Below are positions 7,467 through 13,199 of a stretch of 13,210 nucleotides of DNA, one piece after another. The translations under genes and the position numbers were made by a program. The notes under the pieces are model-generated. The model did no database searches. It was not told the DNA's origin and saw nothing but the letters and a program-made list of their open reading frames with translations. The number at the start of each line of letters is the position of its first letter. The first letter of the stretch is position 1. The stretch is from NCBI GenBank assembly GCA_008501785.1, contig QQUD01001074.1, positions 1 through 13,210 of the forward strand. Direction: 5' to 3'. Source of the DNA: Chloroflexota bacterium (lineage in GTDB: Bacteria > Chloroflexota > Anaerolineae > Promineifilales > Promineifilaceae).

Positions 7467-7478
7467 AAGCTTAAAAAC

Positions 7479-8228
7479 ATGCAACTTTACTTCATTCGAC
7501 ACGGACAATCAGAAAACAACGCATCCTGGGCGAAACACCAATCATCAGATGCGCCTCGTGTGCCAGACCCGCGCCTGACGGATGCTGGACACCAGCAAGC
7601 GCACCATGTGGGCCGCTATTTGGCAATAAACAAGGATTCTCAACCGGATTTGACCAGTCATGACCGGCACAACCGATCTGGATTTCATCTAACACACTTG
7701 TACACCAGTTTGATGACCCGAGCCATCAATACGGCTGACTACATTAGTCAGGCCTGTGATTTACCCATGATTACCTGGGAAGAAACTCACGAATGGGGTG
7801 GCATTTATGAAAAGAACAAAGAAACGGGCGAAAGAATCGGCTTACCAGGGCCAAAACGCGCATTTTTTGAGGAGTATTTTCCCAGGCTGCAACTGCCTGA
7901 GGCGTTAGGTGATGAGGGTTGGTGGAATCGTCCTTACGAACCTTTTGAAGCAATGCCCAAACGAGCCAAATTGGTTGCCGCCGAGCTGTTGGCCCGTCAT
8001 GGAGGAACCAATGATCGGGTCGCATTGGTCAGTCATGGGGGGTTTGGGTTTGGTCTGTTGAAGGCGTTGATTGATTTTAAATCACCGAACAATGCATCTG
8101 GTAAAGCGATGAATGTGTGGTTCTCGATGAACAATACCTCTATTAGCCGTGTTGATTTTGGGCCTGATTATCTGGCGATTGTCTACCTAAATCGGGTCGA
8201 TCATTTGCCAACAGCGTTGATTACGTAG
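7479..8228 (+). CDS. histidine phosphatase superfamily protein (phosphoglycerate mutase-like)
   Basis: A 249-residue cytoplasmic protein. It opens with MQLYFIRHGQSENN, the branch's signature in which H8 is the phospho-accepting histidine and R7 binds phosphate. RLTDAGHQQAHHVGRYL, the arginine in LYTSLMTRAINTADYI, the acidic stretch EETHEWGGIYE and the second catalytic histidine (H186 in ALVSHGGFG) complete the fold. The family includes phosphoglycerate mutases and broad phosphatases for sugars, nucleotides and cofactors; substrate cannot be read from sequence. An insertion after the acidic segment (NKETGERIGLPGPKRAFFEE) and another before the C-terminus make it longer than the minimal fold. 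It follows the MeaB gene by 33 nt, so they may share a transcript, but a B12-related role would be speculation. ATG 7479 is chosen because the motif begins there; no Shine-Dalgarno is visible. Confidence 0.9.
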   Translation: MQLYFIRHGQSENNASWAKHQSSDAPRVPDPRLTDAGHQQAHHVGRYLAINKDSQPDLTSHDRHNRSGFHLTHLYTSLMTRAINTADYISQACDLPMITWEETHEWGGIYEKNKETGERIGLPGPKRAFFEEYFPRLQLPEALGDEGWWNRPYEPFEAMPKRAKLVAAELLARHGGTNDRVALVSHGGFGFGLLKALIDFKSPNNASGKAMNVWFSMNNTSISRVDFGPDYLAIVYLNRVDHLPTALIT

Positions 8229-8260
8229 TTTAGGCTGTTAAATGTAATTGGCTCAACGCA

Positions 8261-8327
8261 TGTCATACCTGCGCATGCAGGTATCCATCTTTTGTCGGAG
8301 TAGATTCCCGCCTACGCGAGAATGATA
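8261..8327. repeat. REP/dRS3-like paired-hairpin intergenic element
   Basis: A first perfect 8-bp stem, ATACCTGC (8265-8272) with GCAGGTAT (8277-8284), and a second, ATTCCCGC (8304-8311) with GCGAGAAT (8316-8323, one mismatch), each have a 4-nt loop. Outer ends TGTCAT and ATGATA are near-complementary, so the two hairpins sit inside a larger inverted repeat. This matches the general form of the ATTCCCGC...GCGGGAAT repeats dispersed in many bacterial genomes (as in Neisseria dRS3). It lies between converging genes. Confidence 0.7.
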
Positions 8328-8345
8328 GTTTAATAAATTAAAAAC

Positions 8346-8380
8346 AAAAAGGCGATCCTCCGATGGAAGATCGCCTTTTT
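8346..8380. terminator. bidirectional rho-independent terminator
   Basis: AAAAAGGCGATC (8346-8357) pairs perfectly with GATCGCCTTTTT (8369-8380); the loop can extend the stem through TCC (8359-8361) and GGA (8365-8367). The A-tract on one side and T-tract on the other allow termination in both directions. It ends the plus-strand phosphatase transcript and the minus-strand copper/redox operon, 118 nt past the phosphatase stop and 23 nt past the PCu(A)C stop. Confidence 0.92.
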
Positions 8381-8383
8381 TAG

Positions 8384-8405
8384 TAGGTAAACGGCCGTTT
8401 ACCTA
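8384..8405. repeat. 22-bp perfect palindrome centred on AACGGCCGTT
   Basis: The half-site TAGGTAAACGG (8384-8394) is followed directly by its exact complement to 8405. It is the longest extended member of the AACGGCCGTT family in the window. The outermost three bases (8403-8405) are the TAG stop of the PCu(A)C gene on the minus strand. It adjoins the terminator and could form a second hairpin without a loop, or bind a dimeric protein. Confidence 0.95.
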
Positions 8406-8927
8406 TCCATCACTATCCTCTTTCATCTCCATATCGCCTTCCATCTCCCCATTATCCATATCCATATTCATATTACCTTCGGCAGTGTCACGAATTTCGG
8501 CCGTAACAACCATTTCACCAGCATTTTCAAACATGAGCGTTACAGGAATTTCATCACCAACATTAAACTCAACCTGTTTGTCGAGGCACATCACATGCAG
8601 ACCACCAACTTTGAGTTCAACTGTTTCACCGGCCGCCACTGGAATGCTGCCACCTGGAACGGGGCGCATGCCCATTACGTCATTTTCTTTCATGTACATT
8701 TCGTGTAATTCAACAACACCACATGCTTCAGATGAAGCAGACAGCAATGTATCATCCTCTTTTGTGTTGTTCACTACATTCAAATAAAAAGCGCCATTAG
8801 CAGCCGCTTTTGGGGATGTACGACCCCAAACGCCATTTACTTCTAATTCTCCAGAACCGCCGCCTGAACAAGCGGTCATCAAAATCGCTACAAATACAAA
8901 CAAGAACATCAGTTTGAAGTTTTTCAT
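8403..8927 (-). CDS. PCu(A)C-domain copper chaperone lipoprotein
   Basis: A 174-residue lipoprotein: signal MKNFKLMFLFVFVAILMTAC with lipidated C20, then a PCu(A)C (DUF461) beta-sandwich. Copper ligands of this family are visible: H75 and M77 (ELHEMYM), M85/M87 (VMGMRPVPGG), and H111 with M113 (GGLHVMCL). The family binds Cu(I) outside the cytoplasmic membrane and passes it to the CuA or CuB site of cytochrome oxidase, usually together with SCO1, whose gene lies 24 nt upstream here. The last 25 residues are a Met- and Asp/Glu-rich tail (NMNMDMDNGEMEGDMEMK), which may hold extra metal; such tails are common in extracytoplasmic copper proteins. AGGAAGA before ATG 8927 supports the start. It is the last gene of the cassette, followed by the palindrome and terminator. 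Confidence 0.92.
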   Translation of the reverse strand: MKNFKLMFLFVFVAILMTACSGGGSGELEVNGVWGRTSPKAAANGAFYLNVVNNTKEDDTLLSASSEACGVVELHEMYMKENDVMGMRPVPGGSIPVAAGETVELKVGGLHVMCLDKQVEFNVGDEIPVTLMFENAGEMVVTAEIRDTAEGNMNMDMDNGEMEGDMEMKEDSDG

Positions 8928-8951
8928 TTTTCTTCCTATTTTACTAATTAA

Positions 8952-9569
8952 TTAGTCTTGGCGGATAAGCCATTTTAAATCTTTTGCAATATCTTCAGCT
9001 TTGGCATCAAATGGGTACGCAACCAGTGCGCTGCCATTTTTATCTACTAGAAACGAGCGTGAGGAATGGTCAATTAGATAACCAGAAGCCACCGTCCCTT
9101 CATGTTTTTCATAATAAAGGTAATAAGCTTCGCCTGCCTGGTCAATCTCCTCCTTCGTACCGGTGAGGCCCACAAACCGAGGGTTAAAATGGGCTACATA
9201 CTCTGCTAACAGTTCGGGCGTATCCCGCTCAGGATCAACCGAAATCAAGATAGCTGTCACTTGCTCTGCATCATCCGCGTTGAGATCAGCAATGGCACGG
9301 GACAGCTTGCCCAATGTGTTCGGACAAATGTCTGGGCAAAAGGTATAGCCAAAGTAAACAAAGACATATTGACCTTTGAAATCACTTAAACTCACCGGCC
9401 CGTCAACACCTTGCAGCGTAAAATCGGGTACAGGCTGTTCCGAATCGAGCACCGACCCGGCAAACTCGTGGGTTCCTGCACCACAAGCAGCCAGCAAAAC
9501 GGCCGTTCCCATCAACAAAACCAACCCAACCACACGTTTCCACATCGAATTCTTCATGATTAGCCTCAT
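8952..9569 (-). CDS. SCO1/SenC-family copper metallochaperone lipoprotein
   Basis: A thioredoxin-like protein of 205 residues counted from ATG 9569. The signal ends in LLAAC (C29), so it is a membrane-anchored lipoprotein. The SCO signature is complete: GYTFCPDICP with C78 and C82, and the distal histidine H168 in LIDHSSRSFLVD, the three Cu ligands. PDFTLQGVDG and LSDFKGQYVFVYFG are typical strands. SCO proteins reduce or load the CuA site of cytochrome c oxidase. ATG 9569 overlaps the TGA of the preceding gene (ATGA); ATG 9557 is an alternative, with GAGG about 7 nt upstream and the classic MKNSMWKR start of a signal peptide, and may be the true one. The gene is followed after 24 nt by PCu(A)C. 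An AACGGCCGTT site encodes T22-A23-V24 in the signal. Confidence 0.93.
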   Translation of the reverse strand: MRLIMKNSMWKRVVGLVLLMGTAVLLAACGAGTHEFAGSVLDSEQPVPDFTLQGVDGPVSLSDFKGQYVFVYFGYTFCPDICPNTLGKLSRAIADLNADDAEQVTAILISVDPERDTPELLAEYVAHFNPRFVGLTGTKEEIDQAGEAYYLYYEKHEGTVASGYLIDHSSRSFLVDKNGSALVAYPFDAKAEDIAKDLKWLIRQD

Positions 9570-9997
9570 TCTTCATCTTCAGTGACCGGCGCACAGGTAA
9601 CATTGTCGCCATCCACCACCAGATTAAAATTGCGCTCAATCAGCGCCCCATCCGGTAACAACACATTCACCGTCAAAATCCAATCGCCTCCCATCGTCCA
9701 TTCAAAGGGGATGGCATAGTTGCCGTCGATGCCTGCCTTCGCAGATGATAGCACCGGAACCATGCCCGCGTGTGTCATATCCCCTTTGACCGAAAGATAA
9801 GCATCTGAAATAGGTGCGCCAGATTGGTCATCTGTCACACGCAGAACTATCTCATCTGTGCCCACGATCGGTGAAAACACGGGTGAGACTACTTCGACGT
9901 TGATTGAATCGTTGTGCTGTGCCTCCTGGCTGACTCTTGAACAGCCCTGGAGCCAAAAAACCGACAACAATATCAAGGCAATTAGATATTTTTTCAT
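9566..9997 (-). CDS. YtkA/FixH-like lipoprotein
   Basis: A 143-residue protein. ATG 9997 is chosen because MKKYLIALILLSVFWLQGC is a clear lipoprotein signal (C19), while longer in-frame starts up to 10114 would read through the end of the upstream gene. The mature part is a small immunoglobulin-like beta-sandwich: VEVVSPVFSPIVGTDEIVLR, GAPISDAYLSVKGDMTHAGM, DGNYAIPFEWTMGGDWILTV. This pattern (THAGM..., Y..PF...GGDW.L.V) is that of YtkA-like/FixH-like domains, which accompany cytochrome oxidase and copper-handling genes; the biochemical role is not settled. A GGCGGGG stretch about 8 nt upstream, created or kept by a 21-bp tandem duplication, may serve as the ribosome site. Its TGA overlaps a possible SCO1 start. 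Confidence 0.82.
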   Translation of the reverse strand: MKKYLIALILLSVFWLQGCSRVSQEAQHNDSINVEVVSPVFSPIVGTDEIVLRVTDDQSGAPISDAYLSVKGDMTHAGMVPVLSSAKAGIDGNYAIPFEWTMGGDWILTVNVLLPDGALIERNFNLVVDGDNVTCAPVTEDEE

Positions 9998-9999
9998 AA

Positions 10000-10041
10000 C
10001 AGTTACCCCGCCCATACGGGCAGTTACCCCGCCCATACGGA
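10000..10041. repeat. 21-bp tandem duplication at a gene junction
   Basis: Units 10000-10020 and 10021-10041 are identical except at the last base (G versus A). In minus-strand sense each reads CGTATGGGCGGGGTAACTG plus flanking bases. The distal unit encodes the C-terminal VWAG and TAA stop of the polyferredoxin. The proximal unit is a noncoding copy carrying a second TAA and the GGCGGGG stretch next to the YtkA-like gene's ATG. Confidence 0.95.
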
Positions 10042-11454
10042 GCCACGCATTTCCATTGGCAGCAGGAAAATGATCATCGCCGCCACCGCCAACCCAACCA
10101 GCAGCAGCAGCCACGGCAGTTGCGCAATGGGTGGATCGGGAAACGGCCGTTTTCCTCCCGCTCGTTTCATTAACACAACCAAACTTAATACCAATCCAAT
10201 CAATACAATCGTCATCTCAAGTGGGTCTAGCCACGTTAATGGCAGCACCGGACCCAACGTCCAATTTGGTGGTCCCACCCAGGCCATGCGATGATCTCGC
10301 AAAAAATACTGCGTCACGGGAATGATTCCCAGCGCACTACCCAGAAAGTGAAATCCACCAAAATGAGTTAACCAAATCGCAAATGCTAACGGCATCATAG
10401 ACGGTGCATATCGTGCCAACACTGTGCGTAAACTTTCCTGCGAATTTGCCAATCGGCGGCTGGCCCAGGCAGACCCCAGACCTAACCCAATCGGCAGCAG
10501 CAAATTCAACACACCAAAAATCAGGAACAAAACAACGCCTTCATTTGTTGTGTTCAGCACACCCATTAACCAATCTTCCACAGCATAAACGGGTGGCACC
10601 ATGCCAAACGCATTGCTAACACCCATAAACGCATAGATCATCACCAACAGGTTGATGTCTAACCGTCTGGGCCATGCCGCTTGCTTTGTCAATTCTGCTA
10701 TCGGACTGCGTGCGATGAGTGCCACATTATCATGCGGACAGGCTCGCGCACAGTCAAGGCACAATGTGCAATCTAAATTGCTCTCAACTTGCGGTGCAAA
10801 CAGTTCTGTACCGCACCCGGCCACTTGTACCGCCCCATTCACACATTCTTTGCCCACACAATTGCGACAGGTATCGCCGTTCTGAACACTAATCTGGAAT
10901 GGAGAAATGGTGCTGCTTACAAAGTTGAATGTGCCTAATGGACATACATATTTGCAAAAGGGTGACTCGGCAAAGGCTGCTTCCAGCACAAACGAAGCAA
11001 CAAAGTAACCAACAATCACCCAAACTGTTAGCAGCGGACTAGCCCACAAATCGAGCCATTCGTACAGCCAAAAGTAGACAAACAGGACACCAATCGCCGT
11101 CCATTTGTTTCGCAATTGGCGCGGCCAGCGTCGGCCACGGCGTCCGAGCTTGTGTGCCAGGGTGCGCGGCAGGGCAAACGGACACGCCATGCAAAACAGG
11201 TTGCCCACCAGCAGCAGTGCAAACACGGCTACCCCTCGAAACTGCACCCAGGTAATAACCGAGGCCAGGTTGCTGGGCGCGATTTGTGGGCCGGTGAAGC
11301 CATCGTAGAGGATAACGGCCGTTATCCCCAACAGCCCCAACTGCAACACCAACCGCCCCCGTCGCCACCGCAAAAAACGACCAACAATAGGAAACCGTAG
11401 CATATTTAAACGCATATTTGGTTTATGGAGTCCGTAAACTGCTTTTGTTTCCAT
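10024..11454 (-). CDS. membrane polyferredoxin, 4Fe-4S (NapH/NosR/CcoG-like)
   Basis: A 476-residue integral membrane protein with about eight hydrophobic segments. Iron-sulfur motifs: C88xxC91P (LFCMACPFALPR) and C167xxxC171P (FCKYVCPLGTFN), the paired motifs of membrane NapH/NosR-type proteins; then C196xxCx4C with a fourth Cys at C214 (CRNCVGKECVNG...GC), an irregular cluster site; then C229xxCxxCxxxCP (CTLCLDCARACPHDN), a canonical 4Fe-4S site. Such proteins carry electrons across or along the membrane, often to copper-enzyme maturation or to a terminal reductase; the partner is not known here. ATG 11454 has AAAGG about 8 nt upstream. It lies between a small membrane protein (129 nt upstream) and the YtkA-like/SCO1/PCu(A)C genes, which suggests it provides electrons for copper-site assembly. 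Two AACGGCCGTT sites fall within it. Confidence 0.88.
   Translation of the reverse strand: METKAVYGLHKPNMRLNMLRFPIVGRFLRWRRGRLVLQLGLLGITAVILYDGFTGPQIAPSNLASVITWVQFRGVAVFALLLVGNLFCMACPFALPRTLAHKLGRRGRRWPRQLRNKWTAIGVLFVYFWLYEWLDLWASPLLTVWVIVGYFVASFVLEAAFAESPFCKYVCPLGTFNFVSSTISPFQISVQNGDTCRNCVGKECVNGAVQVAGCGTELFAPQVESNLDCTLCLDCARACPHDNVALIARSPIAELTKQAAWPRRLDINLLVMIYAFMGVSNAFGMVPPVYAVEDWLMGVLNTTNEGVVLFLIFGVLNLLLPIGLGLGSAWASRRLANSQESLRTVLARYAPSMMPLAFAIWLTHFGGFHFLGSALGIIPVTQYFLRDHRMAWVGPPNWTLGPVLPLTWLDPLEMTIVLIGLVLSLVVLMKRAGGKRPFPDPPIAQLPWLLLLVGLAVAAMIIFLLPMEMRGSVWAG
11310..11327. repeat. 18-bp perfect palindrome centred on AACGGCCGTT
   Basis: GGATAACGGCCGTTATCC is perfectly self-complementary and lies within the polyferredoxin gene, where it encodes ITAVI in the first membrane segment. 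Confidence 0.95.
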
Positions 11455-11583
11455 TTGCAGGCCTTTGTCTGTGATAGTGCAAATTTAGATGGACGATGCA
11501 GTCAGCACTGTAAAAGTACTTAAATAGTTCAATTCCAAACGAGCTTGGGTGAATTGATTGTATTGATTAAATTAGTTGAGTGG

Positions 11584-11889
11584 CTATCCGAAACGAGGGG
11601 GAGGTGAAGGTGGTGCACATTTACAACCGGTTGGCACTGGTAACATTTGCCGAGGCATGTTCCAGGAAATAAATGCCAGTCCGACAACCGTAATCAATGT
11701 CAAGGTGTAATTAAGATAATTTGCCACACCTGGCACTGATAACGATTCAAACAAAATGTCGTCTTCACAAGGGGGTTCAAGGTTGCTTATCAAATTTGGG
11801 GCAAGTGTCCGGCAACCAAATGCTGACAGGGGCGAGCCAATAATGACCACCGCAACGACAAACACCAGCAAAAAATTCGTAAACCGCAC
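11584..11889 (-). CDS. small membrane protein of unknown function with C-terminal CxC
   Basis: A 101-residue protein starting at GTG 11889, supported by an AGGGG ribosome site about 6 nt upstream. Residues 4-25 (TNFLLVFVVAVVIIGSPLSAF) form a signal anchor or signal peptide, with a cysteine just after it (C26). A second hydrophobic helix spans about 58-77 (YLNYTLTLITVVGLAFISW). Two further cysteines (GCRTL and PPCEDD) frame a periplasmic-side loop, and the tail is short and proline-rich with a CKC pair (GCKCAPPSPPPRFG). I do not recognise the family. It is first in the minus-strand series leading to the polyferredoxin, YtkA-like, SCO1 and PCu(A)C genes and has its own strong predicted promoter, so it may be part of the copper/redox cassette; the 129-nt gap to the next gene leaves room for a separate promoter. 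Confidence 0.68.
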   Translation of the reverse strand: MRFTNFLLVFVVAVVIIGSPLSAFGCRTLAPNLISNLEPPCEDDILFESLSVPGVANYLNYTLTLITVVGLAFISWNMPRQMLPVPTGCKCAPPSPPPRFG

Positions 11890-11931
11890 AATTTTCCCCT
11901 ATTTTTCCGCTTGAAAGTCTTCAATGGCCTT

Positions 11932-11960
11932 ATTCTAAACAACGTCCCATCATGGGTCAA
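11932..11960 (-). promoter_or_regulatory. predicted sigma70-type promoter of the copper/redox cassette
   Basis: On the minus strand TTGACC (11960-11955) and TAGAAT (11937-11932) are 17 nt apart, each 5 of 6 to consensus, with transcription expected near 11925, about 36 nt before GTG 11889. The spacer holds the small dyad CCCATcATGGG (11946-11956), a possible operator. Confidence 0.6.
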
Positions 11961-12041
11961 CCCAATTACACATAACCTAGATTGATTTAATCAACGTTTA
12001 ACAAAGCAGGAACAATCCTATTACATTATTGGCGATGCATA

Positions 12042-12070
12042 TTGACATCCGAAACGTTTTGGATTATATT
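12042..12070 (+). promoter_or_regulatory. sigma70-type promoter of the LacI-family gene
   Basis: A perfect TTGACA (12042-12047), a 17-nt spacer and TATATT (12065-12070, 5 of 6) predict a start near 12077. The spacer is almost wholly occupied by an operator, and the second operator covers the start. Confidence 0.8.
12048..12063. promoter_or_regulatory. LacI-type operator O1 in the promoter spacer
   Basis: TCCGAAACGTTTTGGA is a 16-bp dyad with one mismatched pair and the central CG step typical of LacI-family operators (core GAAACGTTTC, here ending TTTT). It lies exactly between the -35 and -10 boxes, so binding should block RNA polymerase. Confidence 0.82.
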
Positions 12071-12071
12071 A

Positions 12072-12101
12072 AAACTTATCCGAAACGTTTCGGATAAGTT
12101 T
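12072..12101. promoter_or_regulatory. LacI-type operator O2, 30-bp perfect palindrome
   Basis: The half AAACTTATCCGAAAC (12072-12086) is followed by its exact complement to 12101. The core CCGAAACGTTTCGG is the ideal form of O1. Centres of O1 and O2 are 31 bp apart, close to three helical turns, so two dimers would sit on the same face. It covers the predicted transcription start. The 30-bp symmetry exceeds the roughly 14-20 bp usually contacted by a LacI dimer. Confidence 0.88.
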
Positions 12102-12139
12102 GAGGAAAATGGCCTACGCAAGGAAGAGAGGAGAAATTC

Positions 12140-13162
12140 GTGGCCGCAACCCTGAAAGATATTGCCCAAAAATTAGGTATTTCGATCACGACTGTGTCGC
12201 GTGGCTTGGCTGGATACAGTGATGTATCTGAAATTACCAGACAGCGCATCAAACAAACAGCTGCAGAACTAGGGTATCAACCCAATCTGACAGCACGACG
12301 CCTCAAAAAACAGCGTACCGATACATTGGGATTTATCTTACCTACCTTTGGTCCACGCTTTTCAGACCCGTTTTTCAGCGAATTTATCGCCGGTATTGGC
12401 AACAAAGCAGCAGAACATGAATATGATTTGCTTGTATCAACCCATGCACCGCACAGTGAGGATGAAAAACGGGCTTATGCACGTGCGACCCAGCGCGGAT
12501 GGGTTGATGGGTTGATTGTCATTCGTACCCGAGAACAGGATGCACGCATTCAACATCTTTCTGCTCACAACTTCCCGTTTGTTGTATTTGGGCGCACAAA
12601 TTTAGAAACAGACTATCCATTCGTGGATGAAGATGGGGCCGCAGGGATGCGACTCATCACTGAGCATTTTATTGAATTAGGGCATCGGCGCATCGGATTT
12701 ATCTTGCCGCCAATGGACCTCATGTTTAGCAAATTTCGCCTGCAAGGGTTTCAAGATGCCATGGCAGATAACGATTTGCCAATTGAACCAGAATGGATTG
12801 TTACAGGCGACTTAACGCAGCGTGGCGGGGCTGAGGTTGTAGAAGAACTGTTATCGATTCGTCCGCGATTAACGGCCGTTATCTGTGGCAACGACTTAAT
12901 GGCAATTGGTGCCATCAATCGCATTCAACAGCATGGCTTACAAGTCGGCAAAGACATCGCGATTGCCGGTTTTGACGACATTCCCACGGCAGCCTATGCA
13001 AATCCATCTCTAACGACAGTGGCGCAACCCATTTATGACATTGGGTGGCGCACCTGTGAGATGTTGATTGATTTAATAAACGGCCGTTCTCTAGAACAGC
13101 GCCATGTTTTACTCACGCCCCAATTGGTCGTCCGCGCATCCAGCGGCACAGCCATTCATTGA
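12140..13162 (+). CDS. LacI/GalR-family transcriptional repressor
   Basis: A 340-residue repressor. Residues 3-50 form the LacI helix-turn-helix and hinge: TLKDIAQKLGISITTVSRGLAGYSDVSE, ELGYQPNLTARRLKKQRT. The rest is a periplasmic-binding-protein-like sensor: GFILPTF, FFSEFIAGIGNKAAEHEYDL, GWVDGLIVIRT, FVVFGRT, FVDEDGAAGMRLITEHFIELGHRRIGFI, AVICGNDLMAIGAI and IAGFDDIPTAAYANPSLTTV. The ligand, usually a sugar, cannot be told; no transport or sugar-hydrolase genes lie in the window. GTG 12140 is supported by AGGAG at 6 nt and by the conserved start of the DNA-binding domain. Two operators in its own promoter indicate autoregulation. Two AACGGCCGTT sites (12871, 13079) lie in the gene. Genes regulated in trans may lie downstream of the window. 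Confidence 0.95.
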   Translation: MAATLKDIAQKLGISITTVSRGLAGYSDVSEITRQRIKQTAAELGYQPNLTARRLKKQRTDTLGFILPTFGPRFSDPFFSEFIAGIGNKAAEHEYDLLVSTHAPHSEDEKRAYARATQRGWVDGLIVIRTREQDARIQHLSAHNFPFVVFGRTNLETDYPFVDEDGAAGMRLITEHFIELGHRRIGFILPPMDLMFSKFRLQGFQDAMADNDLPIEPEWIVTGDLTQRGGAEVVEELLSIRPRLTAVICGNDLMAIGAINRIQQHGLQVGKDIAIAGFDDIPTAAYANPSLTTVAQPIYDIGWRTCEMLIDLINGRSLEQRHVLLTPQLVVRASSGTAIH

Positions 13163-13169
13163 AAAATAT

Positions 13170-13199
13170 ATCTGCGTTTATCTGTGAAAATCTGTGTCC
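13170..13199. repeat. threefold ATCTGYG decamer repeat
   Basis: ATCTGCGTTT, ATCTGTGAAA and ATCTGTGTCC follow one another without gaps just after the LacI stop. Similar ATCTGYG-NNN runs occur in noncoding DNA of several bacterial phyla, from memory. The repeat may continue past the window. Confidence 0.7.

Larger units (their letters stand above)
1233..13088. repeat. AACGGCCGTT highly iterated palindrome (ten copies across the window)
   Basis: Exact decamers start at 1233, 2836, 2957, 7223, 8390, 9498, 10142, 11314, 12871 and 13079. The core octamer ACGGCCGT also occurs at 3779, 4730 and 6803, and CGGCCG alone at 25, 38, 263, 1548, 6877, 8498 and 8630. Random DNA of equal base use would give about 0.01 decamers in 13.2 kb. 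Nine decamers are in genes, reading ACG-GCC-GTT (TAV) six times, AAC-GGC-CGT (NGR) twice and CGG-CCG (RP) once; one is intergenic. None lies between 5000 and 6250. Confidence 0.95.

Noticed and set aside
9998..10114. N-terminal extension of the YtkA-like protein from an upstream in-frame start
   Set aside because: The extension would overlap the polyferredoxin end, is low in complexity and is followed by a perfect lipoprotein signal starting at 9997.
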